From: Pseudonocardia sp. 73-21
GTDB lineage: Bacteria > Actinomycetota > Actinomycetes > Mycobacteriales > Pseudonocardiaceae
Direction: 5' to 3'
Assembly: GCF_001899645.1 (NCBI RefSeq)
Contig: NZ_MKVV01000058.1
Coordinates: 1 to 64,000, forward strand
Length of the DNA: 64,000 bases
Part shown: piece after piece, positions 10,204-18,978 of the stretch
Position numbering within the stretch: the first letter of the stretch is position 1
How the letters are laid out: the number at the start of each line of letters is the position of its first letter
Position numbers and translations under genes: made by a program
Notes under the pieces: model-generated
Databases searched by the model: none
What the model was told of the DNA's origin: nothing
Seen by the model: the letters and a program-made list of their open reading frames with translations, nothing else

Positions 10204-10428
10204 ATGACACGGCTGCGAGCCGTCGCCCCGCTGCTGGTGGCAGCGGTGCTCGCGGGCGTCGCCGTCCTCACGGTGCAGCGCGCGGCCTGCGACGATCCCG
10301 GTCGCTACGTGGCCTCGCCCGGCGGTTACGTCCTGGTCGGAGGATGCCTCGCGCCCGGTGACATCGTGGTGAAGGCGCCCGTCGCACCGCCCGCCGTCGC
10401 CGATGCGGACGCGCCCACCAAGAGCTAG
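10204..10428 (+). CDS. Small exported or membrane-anchored protein
   Basis: 74 residues. GGAGGT precedes ATG 10204 at proper spacing, favouring it over an ATG-like start six codons upstream. A basic N-terminus (MTRLRAV) leads one hydrophobic helix (APLLVAAVLAGVAVLTVQ), then a short mature part with two cysteines (ACDDPG, GGCLAPG) and a Pro/Ala-rich end. Its stop shares the palindrome CTAG (10425-10428) with the convergent metB stop. The family is unknown. Confidence 0.7.
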   Translation: MTRLRAVAPLLVAAVLAGVAVLTVQRAACDDPGRYVASPGGYVLVGGCLAPGDIVVKAPVAPPAVADADAPTKS

Positions 10429-11573
10429 GACACCGTGCCGAGGGCGGTGCGCAGGTCCTCCAGCAGGTCCTCGACGTCCTCGATACCCACCGAGAGGCGG
10501 ACGAGGTTGTCCGGCACCTCCAGCGCCGATCCGGCGACCGACGCGTGGGTCATGGCACCCGGGTGTTCGATCAGCGACTCGACGCCACCGAGCGACTCGG
10601 CGAGGGTGAACAGCTCGGTGGCCGCGCACACCTTCAGCGCCGCGTCCCGCCCACCCACGACGAGGAACGACAGCATGCCGCCGAAGCGGCGCATCTGCTT
10701 GGCCGCGATCTCGTGCCCGGGGTGCGTCGGCAGCCCCGGGTAGAGCACCTGCGACACCGCGGGGTGCGCGGCGAGCAGCTCCGACACCCGCTCGGCGTTG
10801 TCGCTGTGGCGCTCCATGCGCACGGCCAGGGTCTTGACGCCACGCAGGGTCAGCCACGCGTCGAACGGGCCGGGCACCGAACCGACGGAGTTCTGCGTGA
10901 ACAGGATCTGCTCGGCCAGCTCGTCGTCGCTGGTGACGAGGGCGCCGCCGACCACGTCGGAGTGGCCACCGACGTACTTGGTCGTCGAATGGAGAACGAC
11001 GTCGGCGCCCAGGGCGAGCGGGTTCTGCAGGTAGGGCGACGCGAACGTGTTGTCGACGACGAGCCGGGCCCCTCCCTCGTGTGCGACGGAGGCCAGCGCC
11101 GCGATGTCGGCGATGCCCAGCAGCGGGTTGGTGGGCGTCTCGCACCACACGACCTTCGTGGTGGGCCGCAGCGCGGCGCGCAACGCGTCGACGTCACCGA
11201 GGTCGACGGGTGTGTACTCCACGCCCCACTGCGTGAAGATCTTGTCGACGAGCCGGAACGTGCCGCCGTAGGCGTCGTGCGGGATGACGACATGGTCACC
11301 GGGCCGCAGCAGCACCCGCATCAGCACATCGGACGCACCCATCCCGGAGCCGAAGGCGACGGCGTGCCGGCCGCCCTCCAGCGCGGCGAGGCACTCCTGC
11401 AATGCGGTGCGCGTGGGGTTGGCCGACCGGGAGTACTCGTAGCCACCCGCCCGGAGCCCGCCGACGCCGTCCTGGGCGAAGGTGGACGACGGGTAGATGG
11501 GCGTGATCACCGCGCCCGTCGTGGGATCGGGCTCCTGACCGGCGTGAATGGCGTTCGTCGAGAATCCGCGCAT
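10425..11573 (-). CDS. metB: Cystathionine gamma-synthase / gamma-lyase
   Basis: A 382-residue PLP enzyme of the Cys/Met metabolism family, acting in transsulfuration between homoserine esters and cysteine. The PLP lysine is Lys199 in HSTTKYVGGHSD. YEYSRSANPTR near residue 46 and SLGGVESLIEHPGAMTH at the end are classic signatures. It follows cbs with a 45-bp gap on the same strand, forming a transsulfuration pair as in mycobacteria (Rv1079/Rv1077). Synthase versus lyase activity cannot be settled by sequence alone. Confidence 0.93.
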   Translation of the reverse strand: MRGFSTNAIHAGQEPDPTTGAVITPIYPSSTFAQDGVGGLRAGGYEYSRSANPTRTALQECLAALEGGRHAVAFGSGMGASDVLMRVLLRPGDHVVIPHDAYGGTFRLVDKIFTQWGVEYTPVDLGDVDALRAALRPTTKVVWCETPTNPLLGIADIAALASVAHEGGARLVVDNTFASPYLQNPLALGADVVLHSTTKYVGGHSDVVGGALVTSDDELAEQILFTQNSVGSVPGPFDAWLTLRGVKTLAVRMERHSDNAERVSELLAAHPAVSQVLYPGLPTHPGHEIAAKQMRRFGGMLSFLVVGGRDAALKVCAATELFTLAESLGGVESLIEHPGAMTHASVAGSALEVPDNLVRLSVGIEDVEDLLEDLRTALGTVS

Positions 11574-11618
11574 GGCGTGAACGCTACGCAGCCGCTCCGC
11601 GCCGTCGGCGCCGGGTGG

Positions 11619-12989
11619 TCAGGCGCCGCTGCCGAGGAACGCCAGCACGTCCGAGCGCGTGACGACGCCGGCGGGCTTGCCGTCCACCAGCACGAGCGCG
11701 GCGTCGGCCGTGGCGAACGCACTCATCGCCGTGTCCAGGGCCTCGCCCGCGCCGATGGTGGGCAGCGGGCGCGACATGTGCTTCTCCAGCCGGTCCGACA
11801 GCTGCGCCCGGCCGGTGAACAGCGCGTCGAGCAGGTCGCGCTCGATCACCGAACCCGCCACCTCGGCCGCCATCACCGGGGGCTCGGCGCGCACGACCGG
11901 CATCTGCGAGACGTGGAACTCCCGCAGGTAGTGCACCGCGTCAGCGACGGTCTCGTTCGGGTGGGCGTGCACGAGGTCGGGCATCGAGCCGTCCTTGCGG
12001 CGCAGCACGTCGCCGACCGTGGAGCCCGCCGACGGCGGCAGGAAGCCGTAGCCCGACATCCAGGCGTCGTTGAAGACCTTGCCGAGGTAGCCGCGGCCGC
12101 CGTCGGGCAGCAGGACGACGACGACGGCGTCGGCGGGCAGCCCGGCGGCCAGGCGCAGGGCCGCCACCGTGGCCATCCCGCAGGAGCCGCCGACGAGCAG
12201 CGCCTCCTCGCGGGCGAGGCGGCGCGTCATGTCGAAGGAGTCGCCGTCGGAGACCGCGATGATGCGGTCGCAGATGCCCTTGTCGTAGGTGGTGGGCCAG
12301 AAGTCCTCGCCCACGCCCTCCACCAGGTACGGACGCCCGGATCCGCCCGAGTACACCGAGCCCTCGGGGTCCGCTCCGACGATCTGGACGCGGCCGCCCG
12401 ACACCTCCTTGAGGTAGCGCCCGGTGCCGCTGATGGTGCCGCCGGTGCCGATGCCCGCCACGAAGTGCGTGATCTCCCCACCGGTCTGCTCCCAGATCTC
12501 GGGGCCGGTGCTCTCGTAGTGCGACTCGGGGTTGTTGACGTTCGCGTACTGGTTGGGCTTCCACGCGCCGTCGATCTCGGAGACGAGACGGTCGGAGGTC
12601 CGGTAGTAGGAGTCCGGGTGGTCGGGGTCGACGGCCGTGGGACAGACCACCACGTCGGCGCCGTACGCGCGCAGGACGTTGCGCTTGTCCTCGCTGACCT
12701 TGTCCGGGCACACGAACACGCACTTGTACCCCTTGCGCTGCGCGATCATCGCCAGCCCGACACCGGTGTTGCCCGAGGTGGGCTCCACGATGGTGCCGCC
12801 GGGACGCAGCTCGCCCGAGGCCTCCGCCGCCTCGATCATGCGCAGGGCGATGCGGTCCTTCACGCTCCCGCCCGGGTTGAAGTACTCCACCTTGGCCAGG
12901 ACCGTGGCCGAGATCCCCTCGGCGACCGCACCGAGCCGGACGAGGGGGGTGTTCCCGACCAGGTCGGCGACGTGCTCGACATAACGCAT
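11619..12989 (-). CDS. cbs: Cystathionine beta-synthase
   Basis: A 456-residue PLP enzyme condensing serine and homocysteine. LVGNTPLVRL opens the fold, Lys44 in NPGGSVKDR binds PLP, TSGNTGVGLA contacts substrate, and GIGTGGTISGTGRYL forms the phosphate loop. A tandem CBS-domain (Bateman) module occupies roughly residues 335-456 (VADAVHYLREFHVSQMPVV and GEALDTAMSAFATADAALVLVDGKPAGVVTRSDVL). This module usually has a regulatory role. ATG 12989 begins MRYVEHVADL; the upstream open frame lacks such conservation. Confidence 0.95.
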   Translation of the reverse strand: MRYVEHVADLVGNTPLVRLGAVAEGISATVLAKVEYFNPGGSVKDRIALRMIEAAEASGELRPGGTIVEPTSGNTGVGLAMIAQRKGYKCVFVCPDKVSEDKRNVLRAYGADVVVCPTAVDPDHPDSYYRTSDRLVSEIDGAWKPNQYANVNNPESHYESTGPEIWEQTGGEITHFVAGIGTGGTISGTGRYLKEVSGGRVQIVGADPEGSVYSGGSGRPYLVEGVGEDFWPTTYDKGICDRIIAVSDGDSFDMTRRLAREEALLVGGSCGMATVAALRLAAGLPADAVVVVLLPDGGRGYLGKVFNDAWMSGYGFLPPSAGSTVGDVLRRKDGSMPDLVHAHPNETVADAVHYLREFHVSQMPVVRAEPPVMAAEVAGSVIERDLLDALFTGRAQLSDRLEKHMSRPLPTIGAGEALDTAMSAFATADAALVLVDGKPAGVVTRSDVLAFLGSGA

Positions 12990-13068
12990 GCGTTCATGGT
13001 CGCACCCGGCCGGGAACGGGTATTCGAGACCGTACGTTGAGCATCCGACACGGCGAGAGGATCCACCC

Positions 13069-13488
13069 ATGGGGGACGAGAAGCGTTCCAACCCGGCGAA
13101 ACGCGTCGCCGCTCTGGTGGGGGGCGGACTCGTCCTGCTCGTCGGCATCGCGCTGCTCGTGCTCCCCGGACCGGGTCTGCTGCTGGTCCTGGCCGGGCTC
13201 CTCATCCTGGCCAACGAGTTCCCGGCCGTGGAGAAGTACGTCGACCCCGTGCAGGACCGCGCGATGAAGGCGGCCGAGGACAGCGTGTCGTCGCCGCTGC
13301 GGATCGCGGGCTCCGTGCTCGCCGGTCTGGCCCTGATCGCCGCCGGCGTGGTCTGGGGACTGTTCCCCGACCTGCCGCTGGGCGGCTGGCCGACCGGTTC
13401 GAGCTTGATGCTTTCGGGTGTCGTTCTGCTCGCGCTTCTGGTCTACAGCTACCGCCGCGTGCAGGTCAGACGGGCTGCCGCACGGTAA
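13069..13488 (+). CDS. PGPGW-motif membrane protein (TIGR02611 type)
   Basis: 139 residues. ATG 13069 is preceded by GAGAGGA. The basic start is followed by two adjacent membrane helices carrying LVLPGPGLLLVLAGLLILANEF, the motif of the small actinobacterial PGPGW family. Two more hydrophobic segments follow (IAGSVLAGLALIAAGVVWGLF and SLMLSGVVLLALLVYSY). The function of the family is unknown. The gene is divergent from cbs with 79 bp between start codons. Confidence 0.8.
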   Translation: MGDEKRSNPAKRVAALVGGGLVLLVGIALLVLPGPGLLLVLAGLLILANEFPAVEKYVDPVQDRAMKAAEDSVSSPLRIAGSVLAGLALIAAGVVWGLFPDLPLGGWPTGSSLMLSGVVLLALLVYSYRRVQVRRAAAR

Positions 13489-13697
13489 CGAGCTGTACGG
13501 ACTCGTACGGATCCGTCGCTCAGCGGCCACTTTGGTGCGGCATCGGTTGTCGAGCCACTACCCTTCGCTACCTCAGAACCCTCCTCCGGTCGACGGGCAC
13601 ATCGGCCGGGTGAAGGGGAGGGCTCTATGCAAGCTCCCCGATGTCGCAGGTAGCGCGCGGCGCGGAACCATGAACACACAGCAGGAGGGGCGCGCCG
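13489..13697. promoter_or_regulatory. Upstream region of the sigma factor gene
   Basis: About 210 bp without a gene. It holds a palindromic ACGGATCCGT near 13508-13517 and a weak hairpin (GGGGA...TCCCC near 13616-13640). CACTACCCTTCGCTACC around 13556 could contain a -10. The true promoter is not assigned. Confidence 0.3.
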
Positions 13698-14351
13698 GTG
13701 CGAGTTGCCGGGCACGACGACGACGGCGAGGACATCGAACCGGAGGGGGACCGGGACGACGCAACACGAGCAGCCCGCCGGGAGGCGGAGCTCAACGACC
13801 TGGCCGGGAAGGCGGCCGGAGGGGACAAGAGGGCGCTCGAGCGCCTGCTCGCACTGATCCGCACGCCGGTCGTGCGGTACTGCCGGGCACGCATGGGTGA
13901 CGGGATCGGACTGCTGACCGCGGAGGACGTGGCGCAGGACGTGCTGTTCGCCGTCTGCGGGGCGCTGGCCCGGTTCCGGCCGGGCGAGACGGCCGCGATG
14001 GCCTTCGTCTACGGGATCGCCCGCAACAAGGTGGTGGACGCGTTCCGGGCGGGCGGGCGCGACCACTCCGAACCGACCGAGGCCGTCCCGGACGAGGTCG
14101 ACGACAGGCTCGGACCCGAGGCCGTCGCCGTGTTCGGCACGGAGGTGGGCGAGCTGCGCGACCTGCTCACGCGGCTCCCCCCGGCGCACCGCGAGATCCT
14201 GGTGCTGCGGGTCGCGTTGCAGTTCAGCGCGGAGGAGACCGCGGCCGCGGTGGGCTCCACACCGGGGGCCGTGCGCGTCACCCAGCACCGCGCACTGACG
14301 AAGCTGCGCACGCTGATCGCCGAGCGGATGAAGGGCGACCAGATGTCGTAG
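13698..14351 (+). CDS. SigD / ShbA-like group 4 sigma factor
   Basis: 217 residues from GTG 13698 with GGAGG upstream. Region 2 reads VVRYCRARMGDG...TAEDVAQDVLFAVCGAL..FVYGIARNKVVDAFR. Region 4 reads LLTRLPPAHREILVLRVALQFSAEETAAAVGSTPGAVRVTQHRALTKL, broken here for length. Both parts strongly resemble mycobacterial SigD and Streptomyces ShbA. A short acidic N-terminal extension (HDDDGEDIEPEGD) precedes region 2. No anti-sigma gene is adjacent, in keeping with ShbA-type sigma factors. SigD governs stringent-related genes and ShbA the principal sigma gene; the regulon here is unknown. Confidence 0.88.
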   Translation: MRVAGHDDDGEDIEPEGDRDDATRAARREAELNDLAGKAAGGDKRALERLLALIRTPVVRYCRARMGDGIGLLTAEDVAQDVLFAVCGALARFRPGETAAMAFVYGIARNKVVDAFRAGGRDHSEPTEAVPDEVDDRLGPEAVAVFGTEVGELRDLLTRLPPAHREILVLRVALQFSAEETAAAVGSTPGAVRVTQHRALTKLRTLIAERMKGDQMS

Positions 14352-14355
14352 CCGC

Positions 14356-14391
14356 TAGGGTTCCGTCATGTCACCGACGGCCGCCGGATGA
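14356..14391 (+). promoter_or_regulatory. Possible leaderless 7-codon ORF coupled to the HNH gene
   Basis: TAGGGT at 14356-14361 lies 6 nt before ATG 14368. This ATG opens a seven-codon frame (MSPTAAG) whose TGA (14389-14391) overlaps the ATG (14388) of the nuclease in an ATGA. The nuclease ATG itself has no clear Shine-Dalgarno sequence. Translational coupling is an inference. Confidence 0.35.
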
Positions 14392-15293
14392 ACACCGAAC
14401 TGGACGCCCGGCTGCGCCGGGAAGCCGATCAGTGGCTCACCGTCCGCACCCAGGACGGGACTCGACCCATCCGGTGGGACGAGCTGGAGGAGTTCGAGTT
14501 CGACGGGCGGCCGTTCAAGCTCAAGGACCGCCAGCGGGGAATCCGGAAACCCCGCCACTTGACCGCGGCTCTCTCCATCACCACGACCTACACCCCGCCC
14601 GGCCGAGCGCCCCGTTACGCCGACGAGATCGGACCGGACGGCCTGGTGCGCTACAAGTGGCGTGATGACGCGCAGGAATCGGACAACAGTGCCCTGCGTG
14701 CCGCCCTCGACAAGGGTGTACCGCTGTTCTGGTTCGTCGGGGTCGCTCCCGGTGTCTACGAGCCGCTGTATCCGGTTTTCGTGGTCGCCGAGGAACCCGA
14801 GCTCCGCCAGTTCGTGATCGCGCCCGATGCCGTGCGCGGGATCGTCACGCCGGGACAGCAGATCGACGAGAACCTTCGCCGCTACGCGCTCCGGCAGACC
14901 CGCCAGCGCCTCCACCAGCCCGTCTTCCGCGCGACGGTCCTGCACGCGTACGAGACCCGCTGCGCCGTCTGCTCGCTACGTCACTCCTCGCTCCTCGACG
15001 CCGCCCACATCGTGCCGGACCGCGACGAGGACGGCATCGCCTCCGTCCGCAACGGGTTGGCGATGTGCAAGATCCACCATGCAGCATTCGACGTGGGCGT
15101 TCTCGGCATCCGCCCTGACCTGGTGGTCGAGATCCGGGCCGACATCCTCGAGGAGGTGGACGGTCCGATGCTCGAGCACGGTCTCAAGGCCCGGCACGGT
15201 CAACGGCTCATGGCGGTCCCCCGCGTCCGCGCCCAGCGGCCGGACACGGATCTCCTCGAGCAGCGGTACGCGGCGTTCCGGAAGGCCGGTTGA
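14388..15293 (+). CDS. HNH restriction-type endonuclease (COG3440-like), orphan
   Basis: A 301-residue protein. The N-terminal half (KDRQRGIRKPRHL, ALSITTTYTPPGRAPRY, PLFWFVGVAPGVYEPLYPVFVV) matches the pattern of the DNA-recognition part of predicted HNH restriction enzymes. The C-terminal half has the ββα-metal finger: RCAVC, DAAHIVP and NGLAMCKIHHAAFD, giving paired Cys and the catalytic His residues. No DNA methyltransferase is adjacent, so a modification-dependent (type IV-like) enzyme is likely, cutting foreign modified DNA. That activity is inferred from family resemblance. It follows the sigma factor by 36 bp. Confidence 0.8.
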   Translation: MNTELDARLRREADQWLTVRTQDGTRPIRWDELEEFEFDGRPFKLKDRQRGIRKPRHLTAALSITTTYTPPGRAPRYADEIGPDGLVRYKWRDDAQESDNSALRAALDKGVPLFWFVGVAPGVYEPLYPVFVVAEEPELRQFVIAPDAVRGIVTPGQQIDENLRRYALRQTRQRLHQPVFRATVLHAYETRCAVCSLRHSSLLDAAHIVPDRDEDGIASVRNGLAMCKIHHAAFDVGVLGIRPDLVVEIRADILEEVDGPMLEHGLKARHGQRLMAVPRVRAQRPDTDLLEQRYAAFRKAG

Positions 15294-15450
15294 GCAGACC
15301 CGACGGGGCGATCTCCTCCGAAGGGATCGCGCTGGACGCGACATCAGGCATCGGCTGGCCGAGCGTGACGTTGCACGCGAGTGGGCGCGGGCCCGGTTAC
15401 CGGTGAGTACCCTCGACCCACCAGCACTTCCCTCACCAAGGAGAACGACG

Positions 15451-16686
15451 ATGCCCGAAGCAGTGATCGTCGCAGCGGCCCGCTCCCCGATCGGCCGCGC
15501 GTTCAAGGGGTCGCTGGCCACCATGCGTCCCGACGACCTGACCGTCCAGATGGTCCAGGCCGCGTTGGCCCAGGTGCCCGAGCTCGACCCCACCACCATC
15601 GACGACCTGATGCTCGGGTGCGGGCTGCCCGGCGGCGAGCAGGGCTACAACATGGCCCGGGTCGTGGCGGTGCTGGCCGGCTACGACACGCTGCCCGGCA
15701 CCACCGTCACCCGCTACTGCTCCTCGTCGGTGCAGACCACGCGCATGGCGCTGCACGCGATCAAGGCCGGCGAGGGTGACGTGTTCATCTCCGCGGGCGT
15801 CGAGACGGTGTCCCGCTTCGCCAAGGGCAACTCCGACTCGCTGCCCGACACCCAGAACCCCCTGTTCGCCGACGCGGCCGAGCGCACCAAGGCCACCGCG
15901 GAGTCCGGCACCGACATCTGGGTGGACCCGCGCACCGAGAACACGATCCCCGACGTCTACATCGCGATGGGGCAGACCGCGGAGAACCTCGCCCGCGCCA
16001 AGGGCGTCACCCGCGAGGACATGGACCGCTTCGGCGTCCGCTCGCAGAACCTCGCCGAGAAGGCCATCGCCGACGGCTTCTTCGCCCGCGAGATCACCCC
16101 GGTCACGCTGCCCGACGGCACCGTCGTGTCCACCGACGACGGCCCGCGCGCCGGCACGAACTACGAGAGCGTCAGCCAGCTCAAGCCGGTGTTCCGGCCC
16201 GACGGCCTGATCACCGCCGGCAACGCGTGCCCGCTCAACGACGGCGCCGCCGCGCTGATCATCATGTCCGACACGAAGGCCGCCGAGCTGGGTCTCACCC
16301 CGCTGGCGCGCATCATCTCCACCGGCGTCTCCGGTCTCTCGCCGGAGATCATGGGCCTCGGCCCGGTGGAGGCCTCGAAGAAGGCGCTGAAGCTCGCGGG
16401 CATGACCATCGACGACATCGACCTGGTCGAGATCAACGAGGCGTTCGCCGCGCAGGTCATCCCGTCCGCCCGCGACCTGGGCATCGACCCTGAGGATTCT
16501 CGTGGCGACAAGCTGAACGTCAACGGCGGCGCGATCGCGCTGGGCCATCCGTTCGGCATGACCGGCGCCCGCATCACCACCACGCTGCTCAACGGCCTGC
16601 GCAGCCACGACAAGACCATCGGGCTGGAGACGATGTGCGTCGGCGGCGGCCAGGGCATGGCGATGGTGCTCGAGCGCCTGAGCTGA
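15451..16686 (+). CDS. fadA: Acetyl-CoA acetyltransferase (thiolase)
   Basis: A 411-residue thiolase. Cys90 in TRYCSSSVQ is the acyl-accepting nucleophile. NEAFAAQ, GGAIALGHPFGMTGAR and CVGGGQGMA bring the His and second Cys of the active site. It condenses or cleaves acetyl-CoA units in fatty-acid metabolism, and corresponds in position to mycobacterial fadA3 near cbs. ATG 15451 is preceded by AAGGAG. A good terminator follows. Confidence 0.93.
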   Translation: MPEAVIVAAARSPIGRAFKGSLATMRPDDLTVQMVQAALAQVPELDPTTIDDLMLGCGLPGGEQGYNMARVVAVLAGYDTLPGTTVTRYCSSSVQTTRMALHAIKAGEGDVFISAGVETVSRFAKGNSDSLPDTQNPLFADAAERTKATAESGTDIWVDPRTENTIPDVYIAMGQTAENLARAKGVTREDMDRFGVRSQNLAEKAIADGFFAREITPVTLPDGTVVSTDDGPRAGTNYESVSQLKPVFRPDGLITAGNACPLNDGAAALIIMSDTKAAELGLTPLARIISTGVSGLSPEIMGLGPVEASKKALKLAGMTIDDIDLVEINEAFAAQVIPSARDLGIDPEDSRGDKLNVNGGAIALGHPFGMTGARITTTLLNGLRSHDKTIGLETMCVGGGQGMAMVLERLS

Positions 16687-16698
16687 CCCGGATACGCA

Positions 16699-16736
16699 AC
16701 GACCCGGTACCCCTCACGAACAGGGTGCCGGGTCGT
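16699..16736 (+). terminator. Hairpin terminator after the thiolase gene
   Basis: ACGACCCGGTACCC (16699-16712) pairs over 14 bp, with one G-T wobble, with the segment ending at 16736. A 10-nt loop separates them. It sits between convergent genes, 13 bp after the thiolase stop and 20 bp from the end of the Bax-inhibitor-like gene. Confidence 0.8.
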
Positions 16737-16755
16737 TTCGCGTCTGCGGCAGAAG

Positions 16756-17565
16756 CTAGTTCTGACGCAGGTAGCTCAGCAGGCGCAGGATCTCCAGGTA
16801 GAGCCACACCAGCGTGGTCATGAGGCCGAAGGCGATGTACCAGGCGAAGGTCGCCGGGGCGCCGCCGCGGACGGCGCGGTCGGCCTGGTCGAAGTCGAGC
16901 AGCAGGCTGAACGCCGCCACGCCGATCACGACGAGGCTGAAGATGATGCCCAGCGGGCCGCCCTCGCGCAGGCCCGTGCTGACCCCGAACAGGCTCAGCA
17001 CGAAGTTGAAGAGCATCAGGACGACGACGCCGACCAGGGCGCCCATCAGCCACTTGGTGAAGCGCGGCGTGACCCGCACGGCACCGGTCTTGTAGACCAC
17101 CAGCATGCCGACGAACACGCCCGCCGTGCCGACGATGGCCTGCAGCGCGATGCCCGGGTAGATGTTGTTGAACAGGTCGCTGATGCCGCCGAGCGCGATA
17201 CCCATCATCGCGGAGTACAGCAGCACCAGCGGTGCCTTGGCCCACTGCGACTTGAAGATCAGCACGAGCGATACGACGAACCCGATGAGGAACGCGGGGA
17301 GCGTCAGCACGTACAGGTTGAGTACGGCGGTCAGGATGCCCGTGACCAGCGCCGTACCGGCCGCGAAGCCGGTCTTGAGGACGATGTCGTCGACCGTGAT
17401 CGGGCGCTCCCCCGCCCCGGCACGCCCGTAGCCGACCTGCGCGGCCCGGGAGTCGGTGTAGGCGGCCGCGCCGCCCATCGCACCCCCCTGGCGGTCGAAG
17501 GTGGCGTAGCCGCCGGCCTGCCCCTGGGGCAGGTTGCGGAAAGCCGGGTTGCTACTGCTGCGCAC
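16756..17565 (-). CDS. Bax inhibitor-1 / YccA family membrane protein
   Basis: A 269-residue protein with a polar Gly/Ala-rich N-terminal tail (about residues 1-60) and seven membrane helices, among them TALVTGILTAVLNLYVL and FAWYIAFGLMTTLVWLYLEILRLLSYL. LYSAMMGIALGGISDLF and the final Asp-containing loops (LLDFDQAD) fit this actinobacterial branch of the BI-1 family, thought to influence ion leak. Physiological role is unproven. GTG 17565 is preceded by GAGGAGG. Confidence 0.88.
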   Translation of the reverse strand: MRSSSNPAFRNLPQGQAGGYATFDRQGGAMGGAAAYTDSRAAQVGYGRAGAGERPITVDDIVLKTGFAAGTALVTGILTAVLNLYVLTLPAFLIGFVVSLVLIFKSQWAKAPLVLLYSAMMGIALGGISDLFNNIYPGIALQAIVGTAGVFVGMLVVYKTGAVRVTPRFTKWLMGALVGVVVLMLFNFVLSLFGVSTGLREGGPLGIIFSLVVIGVAAFSLLLDFDQADRAVRGGAPATFAWYIAFGLMTTLVWLYLEILRLLSYLRQN

Positions 17566-17661
17566 CTGGTCCTCCTCGGAAAGTTCTCACGGTGTTCGAG
17601 CTGTTCAACGCGCGACCCGAGCCGGACGTTCCCCTCCTGGGTAAAGAAGACTTTGCCGCCT

Positions 17662-18060
17662 TCATGCCGGATCGAGCGAGACGCCCGCCTCCTCGAGCTC
17701 GGCCTCGGTGAGCAGGCGGGCGAAGGCCCGGTCGGAGTCGGTGGCCGAACCCAGTGGGGGGTCGACCCCGACGAAGCCGCAGACCTCGATCAGCGTGTCG
17801 TCGTAGGCAGCGTAGAGGGCCAGTCTCCGGACCTGCGTGGGCTGCGCGGCTCCGCGCATCTCCCGCCGCAGCCGACGCAGATTCGCCACCGACGACTCGA
17901 GGCACGGACCCGACGGCCGGCGACGGCGGGCGAGCCGGTCGGAGAAGGCCTCCACGGCAGCAGGGATCAGCCGCAGAGCCAGCCAGAACAGCAGAGTCGG
18001 CGCGGCCGCGACGAGGAGGTAGAGAAGCAGGCCCAGCAGGACCGGACGGTCACCCGTCAC
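17662..18060 (-). CDS. Small N-terminally anchored hypothetical protein
   Basis: 132 residues from GTG 18060. A single hydrophobic helix, LLGLLLYLLVAAAPTLLFWLALRLI, is followed by a basic linker (RLARRRRPSG). A soluble tail then reads NLRRLRREMRGAAQPTQVRRLALYAAYDDTL, suggesting a cytoplasmic helical domain. TATCGT (complement of 18068-18073) ends exactly 7 nt before the GTG, so a leaderless start is likely; the longer frame to 18564 looks non-coding. Family not recognised. Confidence 0.7.
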   Translation of the reverse strand: MTGDRPVLLGLLLYLLVAAAPTLLFWLALRLIPAAVEAFSDRLARRRRPSGPCLESSVANLRRLRREMRGAAQPTQVRRLALYAAYDDTLIEVCGFVGVDPPLGSATDSDRAFARLLTEAELEEAGVSLDPA

Positions 18061-18104
18061 ACCTGCGACGATACGCCGTGGACCGCTGAGCCGAACGAGT
18101 GAAT

Positions 18105-18658
18105 CCGGGCGTCGGGCTTCGCGGTCGAGGGCACGGAACGGGTGATCCGCGACGGATCCGGCACCCAGATCGCCCGGCTGGTCCCCGGGCCCGGTCACCG
18201 GGGCCACCGACCCGGCGCCAACCGTGACCGACGCCGAAGGTGCCGCCATGGGCCCGGCGGCTCCGGCCCCCGCCGGCATGCGGGCCGCCGGTCGTGACGA
18301 TCTCATCGGCGACCGGCTGCCCGCCGGGTTCGGCGGCGCCACCCGACCGGCGGTCGGCTTCACCGCCGACGGCCGCCGGACGGGCTTTGACGGCACCGGC
18401 GGCACCTGGACGGCGAGCCGGGACGCGAGCTTCCTCGACACGTCCGGCACCTCCACCCTGATCGGCTGCGCCGGGGTGGACGTCGGCTCGCAGGTCTCAG
18501 GTGCCCGCCGCGCCGCGTTCGAGGGCGACACCCCGGTGATGCTCGACGTCAGCGGGAATGCCACCGGTCACTTCACCCAGAGCGTGAGGCGGGGGCGAGA
18601 CACGGGGTGGATCCGGACCGCGGCCCACCCCCGTCGGATCACCCGGCTCAGCCGGTGA
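18105..18658 (+). pseudogene. Possible decayed gene, several coding-like fragments
   Basis: High third-position GC occurs in short pieces in different frames: GFAVEGTERVIRDGSGTQIARLV (near 18117-18184, given partly) and, from GTG 18224, FTADGRRTGFDGTGGTW and FEGDTPVMLDVSGNATGHF. Phrases like DGSGTQIARLV and DVSGNATGHF resemble short beta-repeat proteins such as the LURP/scramblase type. The resemblance is weak. No complete frame with a binding site is present, and on the other strand only the poor extension of the gene at 17662 exists. Confidence 0.25.
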
Positions 18659-18978
18659 CGAGCGTGCGGCCGGGTCTGCTCCGCGCGGCGGTGGACGCCG
18701 GGTCGCCCGCGCGTACGACGAGCGTGCCCGTGGACCGGTCGATCCACGAACCCCACAGCGCACCCGCCACCGCGCCGCCTGATCGTGCGGTCCGGCCCCG
18801 CGCCCGCTGAGCCGTCCGGCTCTCGAGCCACGACGGGAGCCGCGACAGCGCGAGCTGACGGCGCTGGCGTCCGGTGGCGGCAACTCGTGGCGGTGCCTCC
18901 GGCAGGCGCACGGACGGGGCCCGGTTCTAGGCTCATCGCGCCCGGACGGACGTCCTGGCACGAAAGGGGCTTTCACCG
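18659..18978. other. Intergenic stretch without a supported gene
   Basis: About 320 bp. Short frames only. The last 20 bases carry the binding site of the next gene. I see no repeats or hairpins of note. Confidence 0.45.

Noticed and set aside
10121..13068. SAM or cobalamin riboswitch before cbs or metB
   Set aside because: Leaders are short (79 bp before cbs and 45 bp before metB) and contain no recognisable conserved cores.
13670..13697. ATG 13670 as start of the sigma factor
   Set aside because: It is out of frame with the sigma domain; GTG 13698 with GGAGG is in frame.
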